Shown here one piece after another: positions 1-8,709 of a stretch of 64,000 nucleotides of DNA. Below the pieces are notes generated by a model. That model made no database searches. It worked only from the letters and a program-made list of their open reading frames with translations, and was not told where the DNA came from. The position numbers and the translations under genes are program-made. The stretch's first letter is position 1. Each line of letters begins with the position of its first letter. The DNA comes from Exiguobacterium indicum HHS 31 (GTDB lineage Bacteria > Bacillota > Bacilli > Exiguobacteriales > Exiguobacteriaceae): positions 1 to 64,000 of the forward strand of contig NZ_MPSZ01000006.1 in assembly GCF_001939065.1 (NCBI RefSeq), given 5' to 3'.

Positions 1-138
1 ACGTTTGACTGAGTACTCAAGTGGAATTCGTTCGATTGCTACGTCTTTATGTCCAATTTGATTTGCAGCACTTACACCGAAAGTAGCAGTCAATGATAAA
101 GCAGCAATTGCTAAACCTAGTTTCTTTTTCAAGTTCAT
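1..138 (-). CDS. Secreted protein, N-terminal fragment (cut by window edge)
   Basis: The first 46 codons of a gene running off the left edge. The product begins MNLKKKLGLAIAALSLTATF, a positive N-region and a hydrophobic core followed by VSAAN, so a type I signal peptide with cleavage near residue 24-25 is expected. A clear AGGAGG ribosome site (147-152) lies 8 bases before the ATG and fixes the start. The visible mature part is too short to name. The protein is exported; its function is unknown. Confidence 0.75.
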   Translation of the reverse strand, partial: MNLKKKLGLAIAALSLTATFGVSAANQIGHKDVAIERIPLEYSVKR

Positions 139-388
139 ATAAATAACCTCCTAATTTTTTTCGTCTGGCTTTGTAACAACATCATATATCCTTAGACCCC
201 CTCCAAATATTCGAATACGAATATTTATGTTATTTTACACATTATTCATTATAACCATTACTTTTGACACGTATCATATGTCCTGAATACTGTCCTTTTT
301 TTACAAACTATCCATCAAAGTGTTGAATTTGTGTATGAAAATAGATTCTTTTGAATATTCCATCGCTTTATTTTTTCAAATCTGAATA

Positions 389-430
389 AAAATGCTCGCT
401 CAACTCATATGAGTCGAACGAGCATTTTTA
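389..430 (-). terminator. Rho-independent terminator after the 57-aa membrane protein
   Basis: AAATGCTCG pairs with CGAGCATTT around an inner ACTCATATGAGT palindrome, followed on the minus strand by a T-rich run. It begins at the stop codon of the gene at 428-601. The rest of 139-427 is AT-rich with no gene seen. Confidence 0.75.
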
Positions 431-601
431 TTTAGATGATTGTCGTAACGCAATGACGTAAAAGATACCGAGTACTACAATCACGCCTAGTAGTATCGAA
501 CTAATCGTCGTCCGAGTCGATGTATCGGGCATCCATATCCCAAGTCCTAAATTGATTGCTGCGATGATTAGGACGAGCCAAACAATTGTACGTGGTCGCA
601 T
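428..601 (-). CDS. Small two-helix membrane protein
   Basis: A 57-residue protein starting MRPRTIVWLVLIIAAI, with hydrophobic segments at about residues 5-24 and 37-52 and a short polar tail, so a two-pass membrane hairpin is likely. I chose the internal ATG because AAAGGAG lies 6 bases before it; the longer in-frame ATG ten codons upstream has no such site. No family is recognised. It is monocistronic, with its own terminator, and diverges from the LOG gene. Confidence 0.6.
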   Translation of the reverse strand: MRPRTIVWLVLIIAAINLGLGIWMPDTSTRTTISSILLGVIVVLGIFYVIALRQSSK

Positions 602-673
602 ATCGATCTCCTTTCCATTCTGCCTTCCCATCGTCGAATATGCTATGGTGGAAACAACGAAGGAGGTTCTTTC

Positions 674-1255
674 ATGAATAGACTTGCTGTATTTTGTGGT
701 TCCAAAGATGGTGCCGATTCACTCTTTCGAGAGGCGGCAGGAAAACTCGGTCAAGCGCTCGCCGCGCGCGGCATCGGACTTGTATATGGAGGGTCATGCG
801 TTGGAACGATGGGTGCAGTCGCAGATGCTACGCTCGCTGCTAAAGGTCAAGCAATCGGTGTTCTTCCCCACTTTCTTCAGGAAAAAGAACTTGCGCATCC
901 TGGACTAACCGAACTGCATCTCGTCCACTCGATGCATGAGCGAAAAGCCAAAATGTCAGAGCTCTCTGATGGATTCATCATTCTCCCGGGTGGTCCAGGA
1001 ACGATGGAAGAATTTTTTGAAGTCTTCACTTGGGCACAGCTTGGACTTCATGAAAAGCCATGTGGTGTACTGAACATTGATGGCTACTATGATCCCTTGA
1101 TTTCCCTATTCGATACGATGGAACGTCAAGGATTCTTGATTCCCGAACACCGTGCAATGTTGATCGTCGAGTCAGATGCTGAACGTCTTTTAGAACGTTT
1201 TGCAACGTATGAAGCACCGCGCGTCAAAACCTATATGGATCGTTCACAAACCTGA
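674..1255 (+). CDS. LOG family protein (putative nucleoside 5'-monophosphate phosphoribohydrolase)
   Basis: A 193-residue Rossmann-like protein of the LOG/TIGR00730 family. Characterised members cleave nucleoside 5'-monophosphates to free base and ribose 5-phosphate. The N-terminal beta-alpha unit is RLAVFCGSKDG, a GGSCVGTMGAVADA loop follows, and the signature PGGPGTMEEFFE near residues 106-117 carries the catalytic and phosphate-binding residues. Length is typical. AAGGAGG lies 8 bases before the ATG. It stands alone between a divergent small membrane protein and its own terminator. The in vivo substrate in bacteria of this type is uncertain. Confidence 0.9.
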   Translation: MNRLAVFCGSKDGADSLFREAAGKLGQALAARGIGLVYGGSCVGTMGAVADATLAAKGQAIGVLPHFLQEKELAHPGLTELHLVHSMHERKAKMSELSDGFIILPGGPGTMEEFFEVFTWAQLGLHEKPCGVLNIDGYYDPLISLFDTMERQGFLIPEHRAMLIVESDAERLLERFATYEAPRVKTYMDRSQT

Positions 1256-1257
1256 TG

Positions 1258-1288
1258 AAAACGGAGTCTTGAACTCCGTTTTTTTTTG
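1258..1288 (+). terminator. Rho-independent terminator of the LOG gene
   Basis: Stem AACGGAGT/ACTCCGTT followed by a run of T residues, starting just after the TGA at 1253-1255. Confidence 0.85.
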
Positions 1289-1333
1289 ATTACATTTCTT
1301 GATTTGCGATGATTCCTTCTTTTTCCACTCTCC

Positions 1334-1379
1334 TTTAGCATTCTTCACTCCTTTTATTTAGCATTCTTCACTCCTTTTA
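1334..1379. repeat. Perfect 23-bp tandem duplication
   Basis: A 23-base unit beginning TTTAGCATTCTTCACTCC occurs at 1334-1356 and again at 1357-1379 with no mismatch or gap. It lies between the converging LOG and tagH genes and outside both terminators, so no function is apparent. Strand-slippage duplication is the simplest explanation. Confidence 0.85.
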
Positions 1380-1400
1380 CTAATTCCTACTTACATGATA

Positions 1401-1430
1401 TAAAAAGCCAGATACCGATTGGTACCTGGC
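1401..1430 (-). terminator. Terminator of the tagGH operon
   Basis: On the minus strand, GCCAGGTACC pairs with GGTATCTGGC (one wobble) and is followed by five T residues. It lies just beyond the stop codon of the gene at 1439-2392. Confidence 0.8.
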
Positions 1431-1438
1431 GCAGAGAA

Positions 1439-2392
1439 TCAAAAGAAATTTAAGATAGCGTCGCTTAAATTCGCCAAAGATGGCGTCTCATCAACGACCA
1501 TTAAGCTTCCTGCTGCAAGTACAAGAATACCTAGCGCAGATAAGATCAATGCCGGATGTTTGATGTTTTCCTCTGAATCCGTATTTTGTTTCCCGGAACG
1601 AGCATTAGCAGCTTGTGCTTTTAAACGGTCACGCCGAAATTGATGTTGCTCCTCTTTCGACCATTTTTTATACTCCGCAAGAAACTTTTTGTACTCCGGT
1701 AAGACATCTTTCGTTGTTCCGTCGAGTCGTACTTGACCGTATTCGAGCCAAATGACACGCTCACAAAAACTCTTGATTTGTGACAATGAGTGGCTGACGA
1801 AGATGATCGTCTTTCCTTCATCCTTGAACTCGTTCATCTTATCGATACAACGATTATAGAAGGTTTGGTCACCAACGGATAAGGCTTCGTCAACGATCAG
1901 AATGTCGGCGTCGACGTTGACCGCGATCGCGAAGCCGAGGCGCGACTTCATCCCACTCGAGTACTTCTTGATCGGCTGATCGATGAAATCACCGATATCA
2001 GCGAAATCGATGATGCCTGGCATCCGACGCTCGATTTCCGCATCATCCATCCCAAGCATGAGACACTTCAAACGAATGTTCTCTCGCCCTGTCAGGACAT
2101 TCTTTAATCCTTGTGAGACGGCGATGATCGCGACTTCACCATTAATGGCGACGTCTCCTTCGTTTGCATAGATGATTCCTGAAATCAAGTTCGAAAGTGT
2201 AGATTTACCGGAACCGTTGATTCCGACGAGTCCAACGACTTCACCCGAGCCGATTTCAAGCGAGATATCTCGCAGTGCAGTGAATGTTTTAACGCTCTTG
2301 CTTTGATTCTTGAACAAGAGCTTAAATTTTTCTTTCGTAGTCGTAACCATGTCGAAGCGTTTCGTGACATGGTCGAGTTTAATCATAGACAT
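1439..2392 (-). CDS. tagH: Teichoic acid export ABC transporter, ATP-binding subunit
   Basis: The 317-residue ATPase of the wall teichoic acid exporter, which with TagG flips lipid-linked polymer across the membrane. Walker A is GINGSGKST (57-65), the signature is SSGMK (145-149), Walker B is ILIVDE (164-169), and the switch histidine is in VSHS. The ABC domain is followed by a charged linker and one C-terminal membrane helix at about 281-302, the TagH-specific extension; here the part after the helix is very short compared with B. subtilis TagH. The start follows GGAAGGAAA. It is second in a two-gene operon, 15 bases after tagG. Confidence 0.92.
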   Translation of the reverse strand: MSMIKLDHVTKRFDMVTTTKEKFKLLFKNQSKSVKTFTALRDISLEIGSGEVVGLVGINGSGKSTLSNLISGIIYANEGDVAINGEVAIIAVSQGLKNVLTGRENIRLKCLMLGMDDAEIERRMPGIIDFADIGDFIDQPIKKYSSGMKSRLGFAIAVNVDADILIVDEALSVGDQTFYNRCIDKMNEFKDEGKTIIFVSHSLSQIKSFCERVIWLEYGQVRLDGTTKDVLPEYKKFLAEYKKWSKEEQHQFRRDRLKAQAANARSGKQNTDSEENIKHPALILSALGILVLAAGSLMVVDETPSLANLSDAILNFF

Positions 2393-2407
2393 GGCGATTT
2401 CCTTCCC

Positions 2408-3217
2408 TTAGACGAGCTCAGTGAATGATTTACGGAACTTGATATGCAAGAATGTTCCGGCTGTGAACAAGAGGAGCGTCACACTCCAGAAGTACAGTCC
2501 AGTTGGCCATTCCTGCCAGACCCAATGTCCTCCGAGCAGACTCGCCCGGTATCCCTCGACGAGATAGTAGACCGGATTTAGGCGAAGGACACCGTGCAGG
2601 GCGTCCGGGAACCGCTCAATATTCCAAAGAATCGGTGTCATATAAAAAAGCATCCGCATCATCGATTGCAAGAAGAGCTGAATATCTTTGACGAGCGTAA
2701 TGAGCGTTGAAAAACAAAGTGAGAATGCGTAGACGAAAATGTATGTCGCAATCATGTAATAAGGCAACTGAAGTAGTTTCCATGTAATCGGAATCCCATT
2801 TGCGAGGATGACGATGAATACGATCACAAGCATTGCGAAGTGTTGATACATCCGTGACAAAATAACGTATGACGGAATGGCACTCATCGGGAAACGCATC
2901 TTCGTCACCATCGCAAGTCGACTATTGATCGAGTTCGATCCACGTAATAAAGCATCGTTGATAAAGAACCAAACGACGATCCCACAGAGAAGCCATACGA
3001 TGAATGGAATGTTTCCATCGACATTTTCATTTCCCCGAAGACCGACACCAAAGACGAACCAGTAGATGAAAATTTGGAGACCCGGATTGAGGAGTTCCCA
3101 TAAGAGGCCAAGGCGTTGTTCTGCGTGTGCGGACTTAATTTCATATCGCGCGAGCCGGCGAATCAAAGGAAAGTTTTCAACCTGTTCCCGGATGATACTT
3201 TTCATTTCTTTCAACAT
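2408..3217 (-). CDS. tagG: Teichoic acid export ABC transporter, permease subunit
   Basis: The 269-residue ABC-2 type permease that pairs with TagH to export wall teichoic acid. The N-terminal amphipathic part (RRLARYEIKSAHAEQRLG) leads into the LLWELLNPGLQIFIYWFVFG segment typical of polysaccharide and teichoic acid permeases; six membrane segments can be placed. It is first in the operon, with GGAAGGAA upstream of the ATG. A perfect palindrome at 3336-3353 lies in its upstream region and may regulate the pair. Confidence 0.92.
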   Translation of the reverse strand: MLKEMKSIIREQVENFPLIRRLARYEIKSAHAEQRLGLLWELLNPGLQIFIYWFVFGVGLRGNENVDGNIPFIVWLLCGIVVWFFINDALLRGSNSINSRLAMVTKMRFPMSAIPSYVILSRMYQHFAMLVIVFIVILANGIPITWKLLQLPYYMIATYIFVYAFSLCFSTLITLVKDIQLFLQSMMRMLFYMTPILWNIERFPDALHGVLRLNPVYYLVEGYRASLLGGHWVWQEWPTGLYFWSVTLLLFTAGTFLHIKFRKSFTELV

Positions 3218-3335
3218 AAGTGTAAGTTCCTTCCGATTTCATGGTGCATGTATTTGTAATTCAATGAATTCTGGATCAAATTCAAACAAAAAACGGGTTC
3301 TGTCCGCGATTCCTCAAACGAACATTCCTCCGATC

Positions 3336-3353
3336 GACATGATATATCATGTC
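3336..3353. promoter_or_regulatory. 18-bp perfect palindrome upstream of tagGH (putative operator)
   Basis: GACATGATATATCATGTC is a perfect 18-bp inverted repeat about 120 bp upstream of the tagG start, in an otherwise featureless spacer (3218-3486). Its size and position fit a dimeric regulator site. Which regulator binds is unknown. Confidence 0.45.
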
Positions 3354-3486
3354 TAATTATCCATCCCTCCTCGTTTATCTTTCAATTGTGTATACACGAA
3401 GTACACTTAATCAATTCTAGCCATCCGTAAAAAGCGTGTCAACGTATAGCGTGAACCGACACCAAACTGTAGCTTTCCCGTTGAAA

Positions 3487-3517
3487 CAAAAAAATCGACA
3501 AGGACTCCTTGCCGATC
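3487..3517 (-). terminator. Terminator after the 40-aa peptide gene
   Basis: On the minus strand, ATCGGCAAGG pairs with CCTTGTCGAT, followed by seven T residues. It sits 12 bases past the stop codon of the small gene at 3529-3651, which supports that gene being real. Confidence 0.75.
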
Positions 3518-3528
3518 CATTCACAGGA

Positions 3529-3651
3529 TTAGGTATGTGTAAAGTTAGGAAATTCAATTGTCGTCGGTGGAGAGGCGAGCCCCCATATAATCAAGATTCC
3601 CATTATACAAAGTATACCTACGAGTAGACTCCTACGTATCTTTTCATCCAT
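3529..3651 (-). CDS. Small single-helix membrane peptide (40 aa)
   Basis: The product starts MDEKIRRSLLVGILCIMGIL, one hydrophobic helix at about residues 9-25, and ends in a polar tail rich in P and T. A GGGAGG ribosome site lies about 11 bases before the ATG, and a strong rho-independent terminator follows the stop at once. Short basic N-terminus, one helix and a short outside tail are usual for stress or accessory membrane peptides. No family is recognised. Confidence 0.5.
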   Translation of the reverse strand: MDEKIRRSLLVGILCIMGILIIWGLASPPTTIEFPNFTHT

Positions 3652-4001
3652 TCGTACTCTCGCCTCCCCATCGCATATTTTTCATATAGTAAATTATACA
3701 TTTTTTTGAAAATGTTTACTACGCGATTCTCTCAAAATGAGGACAATTTCCTACAATCTATTATAATCTACGTTTCTTTTGAAGGAGGAACAAGATATAA
3801 TGTAAGCGTAATCATTTATCTTTTCTTCTTTTAGGTAGAAGAAAACAAACGACTTGCAAGAGTTGTATTGTCGTCGGACCTAAGAATTTACGCATTTTAC
3901 AAAAGGTTCATGACACGATTGTCCGTTAAGCATTTATAGTAGAAGAAGAGGTTACCGATCGCTGGTTGACCTCATATCATCTCGAGGGAGGATTTTTATT
4001 T
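3652..4001. other. Intergenic/5' leader upstream of the 5'-nucleotidase gene
   Basis: About 350 bases without a supported gene. Two TATAAT hexamers reading rightward (3762-3767 and 3796-3801) lack a convincing -35 at 17±1 bases. A weak GAGGTT/GACCTC hairpin lies at about 3950-3973, just before the GAGGGAGGA ribosome site. I could not assign a known riboswitch. Confidence 0.3.
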
Positions 4002-6119
4002 ATGTACAAATCAAAACCGCTTTACGCGGCAGCAGTAGCTGTCGCATTGACGACATCGGCAATCGTGCCGGCTGCACAAACGACCGTATCTGCTGCAACA
4101 CATGTCAAAGTCAAGACGGTCAAATTGAAGTCTCTCACTTTCACGAAGGGTGAGCCTGTTAAACTTCCGGCTACATACAAGGGAGAAAAAATCTCATGGG
4201 GTGCATACAATAAGCACATCTTCAATCGCTACCAAACGGTTCATGGCACATATGGTAAGAAAAAGCTCCCAATCGAAGTAAAGATTCACGTCGAGAATTA
4301 TGTGATCAAAATCATTGAGTCCGTTAAGGAACAAGTGATTTCAGTCGATCAAAAACCAGTCCTTCCTAAAAAACTAGCTGTTCTTTACGCTAACGGCAAA
4401 GTCTACGATAAAGAAATCAAATGGAGCAAAGTTGATACGAGTGAGTCAGGTACTTACTATGCGACAGGTAGCTTGACGCATAAAGGCAAAACGGTCACGA
4501 CAAAAGCAAAAATCATCGTCCGTGACATCAATACAGATGATTTCAGCCTTGCCTTGCTCCATACGAACGACACACACGCTGCACTCGATAACGCTCCAAA
4601 ACGTGCGACTGTCATTAAAGAGCGTCGTGCCGCTTACCGCGCCGAAGGTACACCGTCGCTTCTTCTTGATGCTGGTGACGTCTTCTCAGGATCACTCTAC
4701 TTCAACGAGTTCAAAGGACAAGCTGATCTCGAACTCATGAACTACATGAAATATGACATGATGACGTTCGGTAACCATGAATTTGATTTGGGTGACCAAG
4801 ATCAAGGTGCTGCTTTACAAGCCTTCGTTGCTGGCGCTGACTTCCCATTCATTACAGCAAACGTTGATTTCAGTAAAAATCCGCTCTTCAACGGGATGCA
4901 AAAGAAAACAATCACGTCTGGTCCGGAAGATGGACGGATCTACCAAGGTGTCATCAAAAAAATCAACGGTGAAGAAGTTGGTTTCTTCGGCTTGACGACA
5001 GAAGAAACAGTTGGTATTTCAAGCCCTGGTACGATTGCATTCTCAAACTATATCAAAAGCGCTCAAGCGACCGTTGATAAGTTCAAAGCACGCGGTATCA
5101 ATAAAATCGTTGCGTTGACACATATCGGTTACGATGATAATTCTGAAATTGATAACGATCCATTGCTTGCACAAAACGTTGATGGTATCGATGTCATTAT
5201 CGGTGGTCATACTCATACGAATCTTACTAAACCAGTATTGATTCCTGCGAGTGAAGAAACAAAGAAAAAAGAGCCTACAGTCATCGCCCAAGCTTCTCAA
5301 TATAGTGAATTCCTTGGAGATGTCAACGTAACGTTTGATTACAAAGGAAAAGTCAAATCATACAGTGGTTCGACGATTGAAGTAAAACCGTATGCAGCAG
5401 ATCCTGGAGCCGCTGCTATTCTCAAACCTTACGCGGATAAAATTACAGCAATCAAAAACCAAGAAGTTGGGGTTAATATTGTATCTGCCCTTCCAAACCC
5501 ACGTACTGGTGGCACTAACACAGTGAGCGTTCGAAATAGTGAAACAGCTCTCGGAAACTTAATTACGGACGGTATGCTTGCAAAAGCGAAATCAATTAAC
5601 CCAGAAACCGTCATCGCTGTTCAAAACAGTGGTGGAATTCGTGCCGCGATCGATGCAGGTCCACTTACAACTGGTGAAATCTTAACTACTTTACCATTCG
5701 GTAACACACTTGCACTCGTGACAATGAACGGTTCACAACTTAAAGATCTCTTTGAAATCAGTGTTGGACTTGCACCACTTGAAAATGGTGGATTCTTACA
5801 AGTATCAGGTATGAAACTTGAGTACGATGGTTCAAAAGCGAAGGGACAACGTGTTACGAAAATGACGATTACGAAAGATGGCGGTGTAGAAGAGGCCATT
5901 GATCCAGCCAAAACGTACACAGTTGCTACAAACGCTTTCACTGCTAAAGGAAGCGACTTCTTGACACCATTTGAAGATGCGTATAAATCAGGACGTGTGA
6001 AAGACCTCGGTCTCTCTGACTGGGAAACATTCCGCGACTACGCGATTTCGAAGAAAACAATCGATTATAAAATTGAAGGACGAATCCTTAACGTGGATCC
6101 AGCTCTTCAAGGTAAATAA
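4002..6119 (+). CDS. Secreted 5'-nucleotidase/metallophosphoesterase with N-terminal surface modules
   Basis: A 705-residue exported enzyme of the UshA/YfkN 5'-nucleotidase family. A signal peptide (MYKSKPLYAAAVAVALTTSA) is followed by two Ig-like surface modules (about 30-185), of which the first resembles those at the N-termini of the genes at 42353, 45166 and 57471. The metallophosphatase domain carries HTNDTH, DAGDVFSGS, GNHEFD and GGHTHT metal-ligand motifs, and the C-terminal nucleotidase domain carries QNSGGIR and the late TNAFTAKGSDF motif. All catalytic motifs look intact, so it should release phosphate from extracellular nucleotides. The ATG after GAGGGAGGA was chosen over an upstream TTG. 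Confidence 0.9.
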   Translation: MYKSKPLYAAAVAVALTTSAIVPAAQTTVSAATHVKVKTVKLKSLTFTKGEPVKLPATYKGEKISWGAYNKHIFNRYQTVHGTYGKKKLPIEVKIHVENYVIKIIESVKEQVISVDQKPVLPKKLAVLYANGKVYDKEIKWSKVDTSESGTYYATGSLTHKGKTVTTKAKIIVRDINTDDFSLALLHTNDTHAALDNAPKRATVIKERRAAYRAEGTPSLLLDAGDVFSGSLYFNEFKGQADLELMNYMKYDMMTFGNHEFDLGDQDQGAALQAFVAGADFPFITANVDFSKNPLFNGMQKKTITSGPEDGRIYQGVIKKINGEEVGFFGLTTEETVGISSPGTIAFSNYIKSAQATVDKFKARGINKIVALTHIGYDDNSEIDNDPLLAQNVDGIDVIIGGHTHTNLTKPVLIPASEETKKKEPTVIAQASQYSEFLGDVNVTFDYKGKVKSYSGSTIEVKPYAADPGAAAILKPYADKITAIKNQEVGVNIVSALPNPRTGGTNTVSVRNSETALGNLITDGMLAKAKSINPETVIAVQNSGGIRAAIDAGPLTTGEILTTLPFGNTLALVTMNGSQLKDLFEISVGLAPLENGGFLQVSGMKLEYDGSKAKGQRVTKMTITKDGGVEEAIDPAKTYTVATNAFTAKGSDFLTPFEDAYKSGRVKDLGLSDWETFRDYAISKKTIDYKIEGRILNVDPALQGK

Positions 6120-6122
6120 GTT

Positions 6123-6165
6123 CATAAAAAATGCTCCTTCCCGATTTCGGGAGGAGCATTTTTCT
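6123..6165. terminator. Bidirectional terminator between converging genes
   Basis: TGCTCC-T-TCCCGA pairs with TCGGGAGGAGCA, with A-rich and T-rich flanks on both sides, so it can serve both the nucleotidase gene and the minus-strand gene that follows. Confidence 0.8.
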
Positions 6166-7523
6166 TATAACGTTTGAGACGTATGTTGCTTTAACAATCG
6201 AATGATGTCGTCTAATTCATATTGCTGTGCCAACATCAAAGGCGTCAAACCATCCTTATTCTTAATCGAGACGTCTGCCCCTTGTTCTAGCAATACTTTC
6301 ACGGTTTGAACGCCTTCCCCTTCCACCGCATGATGTAAAGGTGTGTACTTTTGATCATCAAGCTGATTGATGTTTTCACCGTTCTTTAAATACAGTTCTA
6401 CTAATTCATTATTGTTACTATATACTGCTGTGATGAACGGACGTTCTCCGAAGTCATTGATTGCGTCCACATCACTTCCCTGCTTAAGTAACGTATCAAA
6501 GATTTCCTTCAGTCCTTCACTTGACTTGCGATACCCTAAATAGTGAAGTGCTGTATCACCATCTGCATCCACGGCTTTCATATCTCCGTCCGGTAACTCC
6601 TTCTGAACTTCTTCCAACGTACCTTTTTGAATGGCAGCCATCAACTTCGTTTCCTGCAATCCATTCGCCTTTGATTCATCCGATGAGGTGACGACAGCTT
6701 TTGCGGTTTCATTTGAAAACGAAACGTTCTGGACACTCCAGCCAATCAAAACGAATGCTACTATACTCGATGCTACCAACAAGAATCGAACAGCATGCTG
6801 CCCAGTAGGAGTCTCGCGTGACATCCAGCCTAATTCAATCAATCGTCTGTCTGTCGTCGGTGTCGTGTAGACCATTTCGCTAACGACTTCAGCTAGCGTA
6901 ATCTGCCTCTTTTCAGCTAAATATGCTGTTACATCGATTTCATTGATCAATTGGTGCCGTCCGTTTTCTTTTAGAATACTCTGCATGACACTATCTGGAT
7001 CGTCTACAAGATGCATGGCTTGACGATCCCGGTATAAGGATATCGTTCGTAAATAAGCCGGTCTTAAAAATGGAATCCAACTGCCTAATAGTAATGCGAA
7101 GCGTTTTTCCTCGTCATTATGCTTCAGACGAAGCAACTCTCGAGCTCGTTCGAACTCATTTCGCTCCCGCATGGCTTTCTCTGGTAAAAAAAACACGTTC
7201 GTTCGGAACAGACTCACGCCTCTAGTGGGCGATACGTCGTCTCCGACGATATAGATGCGTGGTGTCTTTAAATTCAAACGTTCCGATAACGACGCGATAT
7301 CATGATATAGTTCCGGAAAACGATATTCGGTTACCTCAATGCCTTCTTGTTGCAATCGGATCACCGAGGAAAAGAGTCGTAATATTTTCCAGGCGAGCCA
7401 GACAATCGTTAGCCCCATTAAGACAAGGCCCAAAGCCCCCAGTTCAAAAGACAGATAGACCAGTGCCCCTACTGTCGCAATCGCATTTAAAAACAAAAGC
7501 CAGAAGTATATTTTTCCTTTCAT
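6165..7523 (-). CDS. Membrane protein: M48-like domain lacking HEXXH, fused to ankyrin repeats
   Basis: 452 residues. Two N-terminal membrane helices (about 5-48) are followed by a region reading like an M48/HtpX peptidase (SERLNLKTPRIYIVGDD, then a DPDSVMQSI block and a TPTTDRRLIELG block that match the downstream landmarks of M48 enzymes). No HEXXH is present where the zinc helix should be, and the ExxxD position reads LYRDRQ, so it is probably catalytically dead. A further helix (about 246-263) precedes four ankyrin-like repeats (DADGDTALHYLG, KYTPLHHAVE, KDGLTPLMLAQQ) to the C-terminus. Function unknown; a membrane-anchored binding protein is inferred. Confidence 0.65.
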   Translation of the reverse strand: MKGKIYFWLLFLNAIATVGALVYLSFELGALGLVLMGLTIVWLAWKILRLFSSVIRLQQEGIEVTEYRFPELYHDIASLSERLNLKTPRIYIVGDDVSPTRGVSLFRTNVFFLPEKAMRERNEFERARELLRLKHNDEEKRFALLLGSWIPFLRPAYLRTISLYRDRQAMHLVDDPDSVMQSILKENGRHQLINEIDVTAYLAEKRQITLAEVVSEMVYTTPTTDRRLIELGWMSRETPTGQHAVRFLLVASSIVAFVLIGWSVQNVSFSNETAKAVVTSSDESKANGLQETKLMAAIQKGTLEEVQKELPDGDMKAVDADGDTALHYLGYRKSSEGLKEIFDTLLKQGSDVDAINDFGERPFITAVYSNNNELVELYLKNGENINQLDDQKYTPLHHAVEGEGVQTVKVLLEQGADVSIKNKDGLTPLMLAQQYELDDIIRLLKQHTSQTL

Positions 7524-7646
7524 GCCAGTCCTTCTTTCTATATGTCTCTTCTCTTTATTCTTTAGTTTAGAGTAACATTTTCAATTTTGTCGTGCCTATA
7601 TTTTTCCATTCCTTACTCTTTATCGGTCAACTTCTTGTGATTTCAA

Positions 7647-7683
7647 AGCAAAAAGCACCTTATCTCAAAAAAGATAAAGTGCT
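7647..7683 (-). terminator. Terminator of the desaturase gene
   Basis: On the minus strand GCACTTTATCT pairs with AGATAAGGTGC (one G-T wobble) across a T-rich loop, followed by TTTTTG. It lies just beyond the desaturase stop. Confidence 0.8.
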
Positions 7684-7689
7684 ACAGAC

Positions 7690-8709
7690 TTAAAGTGATG
7701 ACGGTTTTGGTTCACGCAGGAGATGCTTGATATCCTGGAACGTGACGAACGTCTTATTTTTTGCATCGTATAGTTTATAGCGTAAAGATTTTAAGCTAGA
7801 GAACAAACCGATCGTCGTCGCCTTTTGAAGCGGTGGTGTCGAGACGTGTGCTTTCTCTAGATGATAGTTCGGTACACGCGGACTCAAGTGATGGACATGA
7901 TGGAAACCGATGTTTCCTGTCACCCACTGTAATACTTTTGGCAGCTCGTAATATGAACTACCTTCGATCGCAGCCTTGACGTAATCCCATTCGTTTTCAT
8001 CTTCGAAGTAGGAATCCTCGAATGTATGCTGAACATAAAATAACCAGATACCGAGTACGCCCGCTGTGAACATCGTCGTCCCTTGGATGATCAAGAATGC
8101 TTGCCAGCCAATCCAGTAAATCAAGACACCGTATAAAACGACTAGTGATCCGTTAATGAGATATGTGTTAAGACGCTCTTTCTTCCGTGCATCCTTTCGG
8201 TTGAAACGACTCGTCACTAAAATCAAGAGCAACGGACCTAGTCCGAACATGACGAGTGGGTTCCGATAGAGTCGATATTTCAATCGCGTCCATTTCGATG
8301 ACGCAATGTATTCTTCGATCGTCATTACCCAAATATCACCGACGCCCCGCTTGTCCAAGTTACCGCTTGAAGCGTGATGAATCGCATGTTCTCGTTTCCA
8401 CTTTTCGTATGGAAATAGCGTTAGCACACCTGTAATGGTTCCTACGATTGCATTCGCTTTTTTGTTTTTGAAAAACGAACCATGTGTACAATCGTGGAAG
8501 ATGATGAACATCCGCACGACGAATCCCGCAGCGATCATCGCAAGCGGTACTGCGAGCCAGGCTGACACGTGAAGTGCTTGATACGCCAAAAACCAAATGA
8601 CGAGAAACGGCAGGATCGTATTGATCATCTGTCGGATGCTGGCCTTGATGTCTGCCTTTTCAAAAGGCGAGACATGTTTGCGCAGCTGTGCGATTTTTTC
8701 TTTACTCAT
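7690..8709 (-). CDS. des: Membrane fatty acid desaturase
   Basis: A 339-residue integral membrane acyl-lipid desaturase, resembling the cold-induced Des enzymes of Bacillus that put a double bond into membrane phospholipid acyl chains. The three di-iron histidine clusters are complete: HDCTH (72-76), HAIHH (108-112) and HHVHH (270-274). Four to six membrane helices surround them. GGAGGAAG precedes the ATG. The gene is monocistronic. No adjacent DesKR-like two-component pair is seen. A palindromic ATGATATCAT lies about 160 bp upstream and could be an operator, but this is unproven. Confidence 0.92.
   Translation of the reverse strand: MSKEKIAQLRKHVSPFEKADIKASIRQMINTILPFLVIWFLAYQALHVSAWLAVPLAMIAAGFVVRMFIIFHDCTHGSFFKNKKANAIVGTITGVLTLFPYEKWKREHAIHHASSGNLDKRGVGDIWVMTIEEYIASSKWTRLKYRLYRNPLVMFGLGPLLLILVTSRFNRKDARKKERLNTYLINGSLVVLYGVLIYWIGWQAFLIIQGTTMFTAGVLGIWLFYVQHTFEDSYFEDENEWDYVKAAIEGSSYYELPKVLQWVTGNIGFHHVHHLSPRVPNYHLEKAHVSTPPLQKATTIGLFSSLKSLRYKLYDAKNKTFVTFQDIKHLLREPKPSSL

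Noticed and set aside
3820-4000. Possible riboswitch in the nucleotidase leader
   Set aside because: Only a weak hairpin is present; the conserved cores of purine, GEMM or other known classes could not be found.
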